From: Paraliobacillus sp044383835
GTDB taxonomy: Bacteria; Bacillota; Bacilli; Bacillales; Amphibacillaceae
Assembly (NCBI RefSeq): GCF_044383835.1
Contig: NZ_JBISEP010000001.1
Location: 124,001-188,000 of the forward strand
DNA length: 64,000 nucleotides
Reading direction: 5' to 3'
Positions 31,989 through 41,575 of this stretch are shown here, piece after piece. Both the position numbers and the translations under genes were made by a program. Numbering within the stretch: the stretch's first letter is position 1; every line of letters begins with the position of its first letter. The notes beneath the pieces are model-generated. The model worked only from the letters and a program-made list of their open reading frames with translations. It searched no databases and was not told the origin of the DNA.

Positions 31989-32110
31989 TTCATCACCCCT
32001 AACCAATTACATTATACGTCGACATGAAAAATATTGTGACAAATGCCTAGGATCCTTTTGTCACTTATCAATATTAAATAATAGTTTGCTGATTTATTCT
32101 GCACTAACGT

Positions 32111-32145
32111 AAAAAGCGATTCATCAATAGATTGATGAATCGCTT
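32111..32145 (-). terminator. Terminator of miaA-hfq
   Basis: Perfect 15-base arms AAGCGATTCATCAAT / ATTGATGAATCGCTT around AG, with five U in the minus transcript. Confidence 0.92.
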
Positions 32146-32161
32146 AATCCTAGAGATAAAA

Positions 32162-32386
32162 TTATTCTTTTTCTAACGTAACATTTTTTACCGGCGCAAA
32201 AGTAGAAATGGCATGCTTGAATAGCAACTGTTGTTTACCATCTGTCTCCAAAAGTACAGTGAAATTGTCAAATGCTTTTATTGTGCCACGCAATTGAAAT
32301 CCATTGGTTAAGAATACGGTAACCTGAATATGATCTTTTCTTAATTGATTTAAATATTGATCTTGAATATTAACTGTTTGAGACAT
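32162..32386 (-). CDS. hfq: RNA chaperone Hfq
   Basis: A 74-residue Sm-like protein forming hexamers that bind small RNAs and mRNAs. Sm1 motif VTVFLTNGFQLRGTIKAFDNFTVLLE and Sm2 LLFKHAISTFAP (the KH motif of the RNA-binding pore) are intact. GGAGGAAA precedes the ATG. It follows miaA by 41 bases, the widespread miaA-hfq arrangement. It has no long C-terminal tail, as usual in bacilli. Confidence 0.96.
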   Translation of the reverse strand: MSQTVNIQDQYLNQLRKDHIQVTVFLTNGFQLRGTIKAFDNFTVLLETDGKQQLLFKHAISTFAPVKNVTLEKE

Positions 32387-32427
32387 GTTTTTTCCTCCTC
32401 TATTCTATCTCTACTACCATAATTATT

Positions 32428-33363
32428 CTACTTATTGTCGATCATTCCTGCTAAATCTTTTAAAATTGTTGAAATTTTTTTGTTTTTATCATCTGAGGTG
32501 ATAGTATACCAGTGAACATCCATTTTATTTTTGAACCAAGTGTACTGTCTCTTAGCATACCTTCTTGAATTACGTTTTAGCAGTTCAACTGCTCTTTCAA
32601 GTGACTCTTCCCCTTTTAAATAAGGGATAAACTCCTTATAACCAATCGCCTGCATGGATTGGCTGTTAACCAAACCTTGCTTATACAAATGGCTTACTTC
32701 TTCTAATAAGCCATTTTCCATCATTATATCCACTCGTTCGTTAATTTGTTGATATAATAGTGGTCTATCCATTTCTAATCCTATTAAAATTGGATCGTAC
32801 TGGGATGTAAGTGTTTGTTTCTCATGATATGTAGCCATTGATTTACCGGTACGTTCATACACCTCCAGTGAACGAATTACTCTTCTCACATTATTCGGAT
32901 GGATTTTTTCTGCTTGTTTAGGGTCAACCTCCTTTAATCTTTGATATAAAGCATATGCCCCTTTTTGTTCCACTTCTTTTTCTAGTTCTTTTTGATACGT
33001 TTCATCTCTTTTATTATCGGTAAATTGATAGTTATATAAAGCCGCTTGAATATAGAGACCAGTTCCACCAACTATGATTGGTAATTTTTTTCGATTACTA
33101 ATTGCATCAATATGCTTTCGAACCATTTGTTGAAAATCAACCACGGAGAACGTTTGTTCCGGACTAATAATATCTAACATATAATGATTAATCCCTTGCT
33201 GTTCTTCTTCTGTTATTTTGGCGGTTCCTACATCCATCCCTTGATAGATTTGCATAGAATCGCCACTAATAATTTCACCATCAAACGTTTTTGCTATTTC
33301 TATACTAAGACTTGTTTTACCTACACCTGTAGGTCCAACAACCGTCACTACTTTTTGTTTCAT
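32428..33363 (-). CDS. miaA: tRNA dimethylallyltransferase MiaA
   Basis: Adds dimethylallyl to N6 of adenosine 37 in tRNAs reading UNN codons; MiaB, encoded at 39887, then methylthiolates it. 311 residues: P-loop VGPTGVGKTSLSIEIA (about 10-25), SGDSMQIYQGMDVGTAK, VVGGTGLYIQA, and RRYAKRQYTWFKN near the C-terminus. AAGGAGAA precedes the ATG. First gene of miaA-hfq. Confidence 0.95.
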   Translation of the reverse strand: MKQKVVTVVGPTGVGKTSLSIEIAKTFDGEIISGDSMQIYQGMDVGTAKITEEEQQGINHYMLDIISPEQTFSVVDFQQMVRKHIDAISNRKKLPIIVGGTGLYIQAALYNYQFTDNKRDETYQKELEKEVEQKGAYALYQRLKEVDPKQAEKIHPNNVRRVIRSLEVYERTGKSMATYHEKQTLTSQYDPILIGLEMDRPLLYQQINERVDIMMENGLLEEVSHLYKQGLVNSQSMQAIGYKEFIPYLKGEESLERAVELLKRNSRRYAKRQYTWFKNKMDVHWYTITSDDKNKKISTILKDLAGMIDNK

Positions 33364-33477
33364 TATGTATTCTCCTTACAAACTTAAGCTATAGATTATG
33401 TTTAATTATACAGAAATGATCAAGAATGGTGCAATATTCTTTACATAAGACGTAAAACCATGTTCATTATAGTAAAT

Positions 33478-33508
33478 CAGTGTTAAGATCGATATAATCT
33501 TAACACTG
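33478..33508 (-). terminator. Stem-loop after mutSL
   Basis: Perfect 12-base arms CAGTGTTAAGAT / ATCTTAACACTG with a 7-base loop; weak U-tract on either side, so moderate as a terminator. Confidence 0.6.
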
Positions 33509-33552
33509 CATAATTTTAAATCATAGGAATCTATTGTGAATCGAGTAATAAA

Positions 33553-35424
33553 CTACATGACCCGTTTAAACATTTTTTCTAAATCATATCCAGAAAAATG
33601 AATAATAATCGGGCGGCCATGTGGACATGTGAATGGATCTGTAGACTTACGCAAATCTTCTAGCAGATGAAACATATCATCTTTATTTAGATAGTGATTT
33701 GCTTTAATTGATCGTTTACACGACATGAGAATGGCGGCATCTTCTCGTAATTTTGCTATATTAATTTTTTCTTCTTCTATAATTTGTTCTATCATTTCTC
33801 TGATGATTTCCTCTTCAAATCCTTTCGGGAACCATTGTGGATGTGAACGAACAATATAGGTTTGTTGACCAAAATGTTCAAAGAAGAGCCCCACTTCTTT
33901 TAACTGCTCCTGATGTTGATCTATTAATAACGCTTCTTGTTTAGAAAAATCAAATGTTATAGGAATCAAAAGATCTTGCAATTCATTTGCAACTTCTCCA
34001 ATTACATCACGAAAGAATTCATATTTTATTCTTTCTTGTGCTGCATGTTGATCAATCATATATAGACCATTTTCATTCTCTGCCATAATATAAGTACCAT
34101 GATGTTGTCCAATTGGATACATCGGCGGAATGCGTTCGGTTGATTGATTGTCTAGCTCCTGTTGCTCATTTGAACTTTCTTTTTGATTTTCGTTATCTTC
34201 TGAATCACTTGTTGTTAGAGTTATATCAGGGATGGATTGATAATCTTCTATAGACTCTAATGCTTGATTTTGAGCTGTAATGTATGTGTCCGTATTTTTC
34301 ACTATGTCTTTCTCATCTTTCATTTGTTGCTTATCTTGAGTAGCTGACACGGAATTGTCTCTATTGAATTCAAAAGAAAATGTGTGCTGCGTCGATAACG
34401 GACGCTCTTTTTTTTCTTTTCTCGTTACTTCAGGAATTAATGTTTGTTTTCTTAACGCCTCTCTAATTGTCTCTTCCACCGCTTGATATAATTCCTTATC
34501 CTTACTAAATCGAACCTCAAGTTTTGCAGGGTGGACATTTACATCTACTAAAATCGGATCCATTTTAACGTGTAATACAACTAATGGATAGCGTCCAATT
34601 GGTAACAATGTATGATAACCGTTCGTTATTGCCTTATTTAGCGGAATATTTTTTATATAACGGCCATTAATAATGCTAGAGATATAATTACGTGAGGCAC
34701 GTGCCACCTCTGGTTTCGCTATGTAACCCGAAATAGAAAAATCAAGCGTTTCATAGGACACCGGAATCATTTTCTTCGCTACACTAACACCATAAATTTC
34801 TGCAATAATTTGAATGATATCCCCGCGTCCTGTCGATTTAAACATCGGCTTATCATTATGAATCAATTCAAATCGGATCTGTGGATGAGATAATGCCATG
34901 CGATTAACCACATCACTAATATGCCCTAATTCAGTATGAATCGTTTTCATATATTTTAATCGTGCAGGTGTATTAAAAAATAGTGCAGCAACAGTGATCT
35001 CTGTTCCTTGTCTGGCATCTCCTTTATCACATTCAATCAACTTTCCACCCTCAAGCTTTAATATAGTTCCAGCATGTTTACCGGTTGAAGTTTTTACTGT
35101 TAGTTGACTGACCGCTGCAATCGAAGCAAGTGCTTCTCCACGGAAACCAAGTGTGCGAACATGGAATAAATCTTTTTCATTACGAACCTTGCTTGTAGCG
35201 TGACGTGCAAAAGCAATTTCAGCATCATCATCTTCCATTCCAGTCCCATTATCAATTACTTTGATTTTTCGAAGCCCTGCTTCTTCGATTTCTATTTTGA
35301 TTTCTGTACTTTTCGCATCGATGCTATTCTCAACTAGCTCTTTCACAACAGATGCTGGTCGCTCGACTACTTCTCCAGCTGCAATTTTATTCGCTAATTG
35401 CTCTGGCATCTGTACTATATGCAT
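33553..35424 (-). CDS. mutL: DNA mismatch repair protein MutL
   Basis: The endonuclease/matchmaker of mismatch repair. 623 residues: GHKL ATPase with NKIAAGEVVERPASVVKELVEN, DNGTGMEDDD and TLGFRGEALASI, an acidic linker (about 330-430), and a C-terminal endonuclease domain with the metal motif DQHAAQERIKYE (DQHA-x2-E-x4-E) and later CPHGRPIIIH. Presence of the endonuclease motif agrees with the absence of a MutH system in bacilli. Starts 2 bases after the mutS stop, so the pair is translationally coupled. Confidence 0.97.
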   Translation of the reverse strand: MHIVQMPEQLANKIAAGEVVERPASVVKELVENSIDAKSTEIKIEIEEAGLRKIKVIDNGTGMEDDDAEIAFARHATSKVRNEKDLFHVRTLGFRGEALASIAAVSQLTVKTSTGKHAGTILKLEGGKLIECDKGDARQGTEITVAALFFNTPARLKYMKTIHTELGHISDVVNRMALSHPQIRFELIHNDKPMFKSTGRGDIIQIIAEIYGVSVAKKMIPVSYETLDFSISGYIAKPEVARASRNYISSIINGRYIKNIPLNKAITNGYHTLLPIGRYPLVVLHVKMDPILVDVNVHPAKLEVRFSKDKELYQAVEETIREALRKQTLIPEVTRKEKKERPLSTQHTFSFEFNRDNSVSATQDKQQMKDEKDIVKNTDTYITAQNQALESIEDYQSIPDITLTTSDSEDNENQKESSNEQQELDNQSTERIPPMYPIGQHHGTYIMAENENGLYMIDQHAAQERIKYEFFRDVIGEVANELQDLLIPITFDFSKQEALLIDQHQEQLKEVGLFFEHFGQQTYIVRSHPQWFPKGFEEEIIREMIEQIIEEEKINIAKLREDAAILMSCKRSIKANHYLNKDDMFHLLEDLRKSTDPFTCPHGRPIIIHFSGYDLEKMFKRVM

Positions 35425-35426
35425 GA

Positions 35427-38021
35427 TTAATCCTCCTCGTTTGCTTGCTTTTGTAAGCGATACAATTCATTCATTGCTTGTAAAGGAGTCATTTCCATAA
35501 TATTTAATTTTTTCAAAGCTTGAGAAATAACACTTGTTTGCTTTTTGGTGTGTTTTTTCTCTGTTTCTTTTTGTTCTGCTACAAAAAAACTTAACTGTTG
35601 TTGCTCGTCACTTACTTGACTAGCTAAATGTTTTTGATTGGATTGAGGTGCTTCTAATTGCTCTAAAATAACTTGCGCTCGTTCAATTAACACGTCAGGA
35701 AGTTCAGCTAACTTCGCCACATGAATACCATAACTTTGATCAGCAGCACCAGCTTCCACTTGGTGTAAAAATACGACTTTATCATTGTATTCTTCAGCTC
35801 TCACATGTACATTTTTTAAATATTTCAATGAGTGATCAAGGCTGGTTAATTCATGGTAGTGTGTTGAAAATAGCGTTTTCGCCTTCACATGGTTATGTAC
35901 ATATTCTATAATGGCCTGTGCTAATGCCATCCCATCATATGTGCTTGTCCCACGTCCAATTTCATCTAATAAGATTAAACTGTTTTGGGTTGCATTCGTA
36001 AGCGCATGGTTTGCTTCTAGCATTTCTACCATAAACGTACTTTGTCCTGAAACTAAGTCATCAGCAGCACCAATACGAGTGAAAATTTGATCGAAAATAG
36101 ATAGATTTGCCTGTTCACACGGAACAAAACAGCCGATTTGTGCCATAATTGCTATTAGAGCAAGCTGCCTCATATAAGTACTTTTCCCCGACATATTAGG
36201 TCCCGTAATTAATAGAATATTAGTATCTTGATCCATAACTACATTATTTGGAACATACATACCATCTTTCATTACTTTTTCTACAACTGGATGCCTACCT
36301 TTTGTGACCATCACTTTTCTTTCTTGATTAAACGTTGGTCGTACATAATTGGATGATTCACTAATTGTGGCAAAGCCTTGTAACACATCAATCTCACTAA
36401 TCTGGTGGGCTAATATTTGTAATTTAGGTATATAATCCTTTACTTGTTCACGTAATACTAAAAATAGTTCATACTCTAAATCTATACTTTTTTCTTCTGC
36501 CTCAAGAATTAAAGATTCTTTTTCTTTTAAATCTGGTGTAATATATCTTTCTGCGTTTGTTAATGTCTGTTTTCGCTCATATTTTCCTTCGGGTAATAGA
36601 TGAAGGTTAGCTTTTGTTACCTCAATATAATAACCAAACACGCGATTGTAGCCAATTTTTAACGATTTAATATTCGTTTCTTGTTTCTCGCGTTGCTCTA
36701 ATTCTGCAATCCATTGCTTTCCGTTTTTTGAAGCATAGCGATATTTATCTAATTGTTCATTATATCCATCTTTTATCATGCCACCATCTTTAATTGTTAG
36801 AGGAGGATCGTCTTTTACAGCTCCATCCAATAATGTGAATAAGTCATCTAATGGATTAATTTCTTGTCCTAATTGTTGCACTTCTTTGGCATTAAAAGAG
36901 GCTAGTAATTGTTTTAAGTGTGGAATTTTTTCTACGGATTGCTTTAATTGTAACAAATCACGTGCATTTACATTCCCAAAAGCAACTCTACCAGATAATC
37001 TTTCTAGATCATAAATGGATTTTAAAGCTTCTCTTAGTTCTTCTCTTTTAATAAATTGATCAATAAAACCTTCTACTAGTTGGTAACGCGACTCAATGGA
37101 AGATTGATTTAATAATGGACGCTCAAGCCATTTTTTTAGCTTTCTTGCACCCATCGCAGTTACTGTTTGATCTACTACCCACAACAAACTTCCTTGTTTT
37201 CCTTTACGCATAATTGTTTCGGTAAGTTCTAAATTGCGCTTAGAATACATATCTAGTTTCATATATTGTTTTAGTTCAATTTCTTCTACAGGTTGTAAGT
37301 GGTCTAACGAACGTTGTTGTGTTGATTCGATATAGCACAATAATCGACCAAACGCTTCTTTTGCTTGTTTGTCAGTAATATTTTTAAATAAATAATTAAA
37401 CTTAGTATTAATTATAGTTGTCTCATTATACGAAAGTGTCACATTAAGACGTTCAGCTAATGCTTCTTGATAGGTTGCTGGAAGCGTTTCTGATATAACA
37501 ATTTCTTTAATTGGACGATTGTATAACTCACTGATTACTTGCTCCCAACCGAATTCAATTCGTGCAATGCTATTTTCACCAGTGGATAAATCATTATAGG
37601 CAATAACAAAAGTATGTTGATCAAATTGACTAATACTAGCTAAATAATTATTTTCTTTTTCGTCTAACATTGCTCCTTCCATTACGGTACCTGGGGTAAT
37701 TAATTGAACAACTTCTCGTTTCACTACTCCTTTAGCGGTTTTTGGATCTTCCACTTGCTCACAAATAGCTACTTTAAATCCTTTTTCCACTAAATTTTTT
37801 ATATAGTTGGAGGCAGAATGATATGGTACACCGCACATTGGTATCCGTTCCTCTCCTCCACCGTCTCTGCTTGTTAATGTAATTTCTAACTCTCTAGATG
37901 CCTTGACTGCATCATCAAAAAACATTTCATAAAAGTCTCCTAACCGAAAAAATAGAAAACTATCTTTATAAACTGCTTTAATTTTTAAGTATTGTTCTAT
38001 CATTGGCGTATAATTTGGCAT
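35427..38021 (-). CDS. mutS: DNA mismatch repair protein MutS
   Basis: Recognises mismatches and small loops. 864 residues: mismatch-binding FYEMF in RLGDFYEMFF (about 24-33), connector and lever domains, ATPase with Walker A GPNMSGKSTYMRQ (about 605-617), STFMVEM and LLDEIGRGTSTYDG, then a helix-turn-helix and C-terminal tail with a likely clamp-binding segment QQLSFF. Shine-Dalgarno GGGGGAAG precedes the ATG. Operon with mutL; cotE lies further upstream. Confidence 0.97.
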   Translation of the reverse strand: MPNYTPMIEQYLKIKAVYKDSFLFFRLGDFYEMFFDDAVKASRELEITLTSRDGGGEERIPMCGVPYHSASNYIKNLVEKGFKVAICEQVEDPKTAKGVVKREVVQLITPGTVMEGAMLDEKENNYLASISQFDQHTFVIAYNDLSTGENSIARIEFGWEQVISELYNRPIKEIVISETLPATYQEALAERLNVTLSYNETTIINTKFNYLFKNITDKQAKEAFGRLLCYIESTQQRSLDHLQPVEEIELKQYMKLDMYSKRNLELTETIMRKGKQGSLLWVVDQTVTAMGARKLKKWLERPLLNQSSIESRYQLVEGFIDQFIKREELREALKSIYDLERLSGRVAFGNVNARDLLQLKQSVEKIPHLKQLLASFNAKEVQQLGQEINPLDDLFTLLDGAVKDDPPLTIKDGGMIKDGYNEQLDKYRYASKNGKQWIAELEQREKQETNIKSLKIGYNRVFGYYIEVTKANLHLLPEGKYERKQTLTNAERYITPDLKEKESLILEAEEKSIDLEYELFLVLREQVKDYIPKLQILAHQISEIDVLQGFATISESSNYVRPTFNQERKVMVTKGRHPVVEKVMKDGMYVPNNVVMDQDTNILLITGPNMSGKSTYMRQLALIAIMAQIGCFVPCEQANLSIFDQIFTRIGAADDLVSGQSTFMVEMLEANHALTNATQNSLILLDEIGRGTSTYDGMALAQAIIEYVHNHVKAKTLFSTHYHELTSLDHSLKYLKNVHVRAEEYNDKVVFLHQVEAGAADQSYGIHVAKLAELPDVLIERAQVILEQLEAPQSNQKHLASQVSDEQQQLSFFVAEQKETEKKHTKKQTSVISQALKKLNIMEMTPLQAMNELYRLQKQANEED

Positions 38022-38165
38022 TTTTCTTCCCCCAACGCATTAAATCTCATTTTCTCATTATAGCATAATTGATCATTTTTTTAAGTGTTTGGTGTAATGA
38101 TAGAAGAGTAGATTCAGTTTATATCAATATAATGGCTAGTTACGTATAAATATCACTTCATATTA

Positions 38166-38477
38166 TTAAATACTATTAATAAAGTAACCGAATAATAGCA
38201 CTAGAGTAGAAAAAAACAAAAGGGTTAATGCAACAATAACAACTAACCAGTTGACTATCACAATTTTTCCATTTTTCGCTTTTAAGACTGCGATAAGAGC
38301 TAACAAAAAACTAATCAAGGAAAAAATCACTGTAATAAAAAGTGGATGCACGTCTAATTTCACTAAAAAGAAGCTGTGAAATGCTTGTGAAAAAGAAGAT
38401 GTAAGTAAAAGTAATAAACAAATAGCCAAGAAAAACATATTCACTATTGTGATATTTAAGCCTGGTTTTTCCTTCAA
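38166..38477 (-). CDS. Hypothetical three-span membrane protein
   Basis: A 103-residue hydrophobic protein with three predicted membrane segments (about 10-32, 45-65, 73-98) and a short lysine-rich loop KAKNGK between the last two. The start is a TTG at 38477 with GGAG nine bases upstream. Flanked by non-coding stretches on both sides (mutS and cotE neighbours). I do not recognise the family; position between cotE and mutS is not conserved in B. subtilis, so it may be lineage-specific. Confidence 0.6.
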   Translation of the reverse strand: MKEKPGLNITIVNMFFLAICLLLLLTSSFSQAFHSFFLVKLDVHPLFITVIFSLISFLLALIAVLKAKNGKIVIVNWLVVIVALTLLFFSTLVLLFGYFINSI

Positions 38478-38663
38478 CTTAAATGGGCTCCTTTCTTTAC
38501 TTAAATCAGCTTTTAGGTTTCAACTTTTATGATTATGTAAAATATAAACTTCATCTTGATTTTTACCGCTTAATTCCTTTTATATTATACCATATTTTGG
38601 ATTATGTTTGGTAATGCATCGAAATTCTCATTTTCATTTTCTTAAAAAACAGCAAACAAAAAC

Positions 38664-38707
38664 ACCTATAGACGAAACAACCTTTTTCAAGTGTTCGATC
38701 TATAGGT
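38664..38707 (-). terminator. Terminator of cotE
   Basis: Arms ACCTATAGACGAAACA and TGTTCGATCTATAGGT (one bulge) and a U-rich end in the minus transcript. Confidence 0.8.
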
Positions 38708-38733
38708 ACCATGCTAAATCCAACTTACTTACA

Positions 38734-39297
38734 CTAATCTTTCTGATTTTTAGATAAAAAATCTGTATCGACACTGTCAAACTCATCATCTGATAACTCT
38801 AAATCTAAATCATCATCATCTAATACCATACCATTAGGGTCAACCTTTACAGTCACTTTTGTATCACCGATTACCTCCACAAGAAATTCACGTTCTGCTT
38901 CAACTACTATTTTTTTATCATGTTGAGAAATATTACATTCTAGACAATTCGGTTGTTGTAGTACTTTTGCGTAAACTTTTTCTTCATCACCTAATGTATG
39001 TTTATCTTTAACAGCTAGTTTGATTAGGTCTTGATAAGATATACGCTCAGTTACTACTTCTGTCTTCGTATTATCATTGTACGAATACCATACATTTACG
39101 TCATAGCTTCCATTCACTTCAACTAATCCGTCACCTTTTCTTTTTGCATGATATAAGTGATTAATGATCCAACAACCTAGAATACTCGATGGCTTGTGCG
39201 TTGGTGTAATTGTATTCGTATCTTGTGTAAATTTACGTCCTTTTCCTATTACTGCTTTTGTAATGATTTCCCGAAATTCTTGATCAAGAAAAGACAT
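38734..39297 (-). CDS. cotE: Outer spore coat morphogenetic protein CotE
   Basis: Organises assembly of the outer spore coat in the mother cell. 187 residues: conserved REIITKAVIGKGRKFTQ near the start, HKPSSILGCWIINHLYHA, NCLECNISQHDKKIVVEAER and a very acidic C-terminal tail (DDDDLDLELSDDEFD), typical of CotE. GGAGGAGG precedes the ATG. Lies between ricA and mutS as in B. subtilis. Confidence 0.95.
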   Translation of the reverse strand: MSFLDQEFREIITKAVIGKGRKFTQDTNTITPTHKPSSILGCWIINHLYHAKRKGDGLVEVNGSYDVNVWYSYNDNTKTEVVTERISYQDLIKLAVKDKHTLGDEEKVYAKVLQQPNCLECNISQHDKKIVVEAEREFLVEVIGDTKVTVKVDPNGMVLDDDDLDLELSDDEFDSVDTDFLSKNQKD

Positions 39298-39456
39298 AGA
39301 ACTAAAACCTCCTCCTTATTCATATTCAGTTTATGCAAATTACCCACCTTAAGTGCGAATTAAATAGGTGAATAACATGTCATAGGTTTCTAGTTCATGG
39401 TATGCATTTGCCTAGAAAAGGTGCTACACTTTCATATGATTAAGCTAAATAATAAA

Positions 39457-39500
39457 AACACTGTTGCTAATGGAAATGACTCGCTCCTAGCAACAGTGTT
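39457..39500. terminator. Terminator of miaB-ricA
   Basis: Perfect 13-base arms AACACTGTTGCTA / TAGCAACAGTGTT with T tracts on both strands. Confidence 0.88.
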
Positions 39501-39508
39501 TTTTTATA

Positions 39509-39886
39509 TTATTTCTTATCATCGAAAAGCTGCTCCATCGATGTCTCTACTTCATTTGAGATGATTTGTGAGACACGTTGAAGTAAATCATTGACAACTA
39601 TTTGCGATTCTTTAAACTCTTGAACAATTGGAATAGCATCAATTTCCTCTTGGATTCGATCAATTTCTAAATCAACTTTCTTTAATGCCTCTTTTTTACC
39701 GTATGCTTGAAAGTTGACAGCTTGCTTTTGTAATGCTTTCATATTATTAATTAATTCTTTTAATTTTTTATTTTGATTCAAACGTCTTTCAATTTCTTTA
39801 TATCTACTTACTTCTTCTACATCCGTCATCTGTTTAGCAAGCATATTTGCTTGAGTCAAGATATCTTCTTTACTGTACGTAGTCAT
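39509..39886 (-). CDS. ricA: RicA (YmcA), RNase Y specificity complex subunit
   Basis: A 125-residue helical YlbF/YmcA family protein. In B. subtilis it forms the RicA-RicF-RicT (Y-complex) that directs RNase Y cleavage and affects sporulation, competence and biofilm. The core YKEIERRLNQNKKLKELI and KEALKKVDLEIDRIQEEI are visible, and the end is acidic. Its ATG follows the miaB stop directly (TAAATG), so they are coupled. RNase Y itself is encoded 4 kb away at 43899. Confidence 0.92.
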   Translation of the reverse strand: MTTYSKEDILTQANMLAKQMTDVEEVSRYKEIERRLNQNKKLKELINNMKALQKQAVNFQAYGKKEALKKVDLEIDRIQEEIDAIPIVQEFKESQIVVNDLLQRVSQIISNEVETSMEQLFDDKK

Positions 39887-41464
39887 TTATAATACTCCTG
39901 CAGTTTGTTCCGCAAGCTCACCATCAAGTGACCATGTTTTTGCTTTTGTAATTTTAACATCTACAATTTTGCCAATAAGCGATTTAGGCGCTCTAAAGTT
40001 AACTAATTTACTTCGTTCTGTATATCCAGACAGCACATCGGGATTTTTCTTACTTTCACCTTCAACAAGTACTTTAACGATTTCGCCTTCATATTTCTCC
40101 ATCGCTTGTTTCGCCTGCTCATTTACTAAAGCATTCAACCGTTGCAGTCTTTCTTTTTTCACTTCCATCGGGATATTGTCTTCCCATCGAGCTGCTGGCG
40201 TACCTTCTCTTGGAGAATAAATAAAGGTATATGCACTTTCAAACCCGACTTCTTTAACTAAGGTCATCGTTTCTTCAAATTGTTCGTCTGTTTCATTTGG
40301 AAAACCGACAATGATGTCTGTTGTTAATGTTGCATTTGGCATTGCTTTTCGTATTTTGCTTACTAACTCTAAGTAGCTTTCTCTCGTATAACGTCGAGCC
40401 ATTACACGCAATACAGCTGAACTACCTGATTGTACCGGTAAATGAATATGATCTAACAGATTTCCACCTTTTGCTAAAACTTCAATCAAACGATCATCAA
40501 AGTCACGCGGATGCGATGTTGTAAAGCGTACTCGAGGAATATCAATTTTACGGATCTCATCCATTAGATCGCCAAGACCATATTCAAAATCTAAGTCTTT
40601 TCCATAAGCATTAACATTTTGCCCAAGTAAAGTAATCTCTTGATAACCTTGTGCTGCTAAATGACGTACTTCCTGTATAATATCTTCTGGTAGGCGACTA
40701 CGTTCTTTTCCACGAGTATACGGTACGATACAATAGGTGCAAAATTTATCGCAACCATACATAATATTTACCCAGCCTTTAATTCGACCCTTTCTAACTT
40801 TAGGTAAATTCTCAATTATGTCGCCTTCTTTGGACCACACTTCTACAACCATTTCTTTGCTAAACATCGCTTCTTTTAATAGACTTGGTAAGCGATGAAT
40901 ATTATGTGTACCGAATATCATGTCAATAAATGGGTGTTTCTTGAGAATGCGATTGACTACTGCTTCCTCTTGAGACATACATCCACATACACCGATAATC
41001 AAATCAGGGTTTTCTAATTTCAATGGCTTTAAGTGACCGATCTCCCCAAACACTTTATTTTCAGCATTTTCACGAATCGCACATGTGTTTAACAAAATAA
41101 CATCTGCTTGCTTTGTATCATCTGTTAATTGATATCCCATATCCGTTAATAAACCAGCCATTACCTCTGTGTCATGCTCATTCATTTGACATCCATAAGT
41201 ACGAATGAGAAATTTCTTTCCGTCTCCAATAGACTGCATTTCTTTTGGAATTGAAAAGTCATAATGAATATCCACATCTTTTTTTAGACGTTTTTTGGCT
41301 TTTTTTAAGTTCGGGGGCTCATACGTTGTTTGGAAATATTTTCCGATCATTTCATCAGAGTCCATATTTTTTAATCGATCCAAGTTTGCATCCGAATCGG
41401 ATTTTACGTCCGCTGGATTTCCTTGTTTTATTTGACTTGCTTGCTTTCGTTGCTGTTCATTCAT
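39887..41464 (-). CDS. miaB: tRNA-2-methylthio-N6-dimethylallyladenosine synthase MiaB
   Basis: Radical-SAM enzyme that methylthiolates i6A37 made by MiaA. 525 residues: N-terminal UPF0004 domain with three cluster cysteines (YGCQMNEHD, LNTCAIRENA, GVCGCMSQEE), the radical-SAM motif CDKFCTYCIVPYTRG (C-x3-C-x2-C) and a C-terminal TRAM domain. The N-terminal extension of about 65 hydrophilic residues is typical of the Bacillus protein. GGAGTCATGTCAG precedes the ATG. Confidence 0.96.
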   Translation of the reverse strand: MNEQQRKQASQIKQGNPADVKSDSDANLDRLKNMDSDEMIGKYFQTTYEPPNLKKAKKRLKKDVDIHYDFSIPKEMQSIGDGKKFLIRTYGCQMNEHDTEVMAGLLTDMGYQLTDDTKQADVILLNTCAIRENAENKVFGEIGHLKPLKLENPDLIIGVCGCMSQEEAVVNRILKKHPFIDMIFGTHNIHRLPSLLKEAMFSKEMVVEVWSKEGDIIENLPKVRKGRIKGWVNIMYGCDKFCTYCIVPYTRGKERSRLPEDIIQEVRHLAAQGYQEITLLGQNVNAYGKDLDFEYGLGDLMDEIRKIDIPRVRFTTSHPRDFDDRLIEVLAKGGNLLDHIHLPVQSGSSAVLRVMARRYTRESYLELVSKIRKAMPNATLTTDIIVGFPNETDEQFEETMTLVKEVGFESAYTFIYSPREGTPAARWEDNIPMEVKKERLQRLNALVNEQAKQAMEKYEGEIVKVLVEGESKKNPDVLSGYTERSKLVNFRAPKSLIGKIVDVKITKAKTWSLDGELAEQTAGVL

Positions 41465-41575
41465 CTGACATGACTCCTTTCTACTATATTGCTTAGGTAG
41501 TCTTTTTAGCTACTACTTCAATTCTACCATTATAGCAAGAATTCAACTCAAAAACAAAGCCTTTTCAGATTAAAC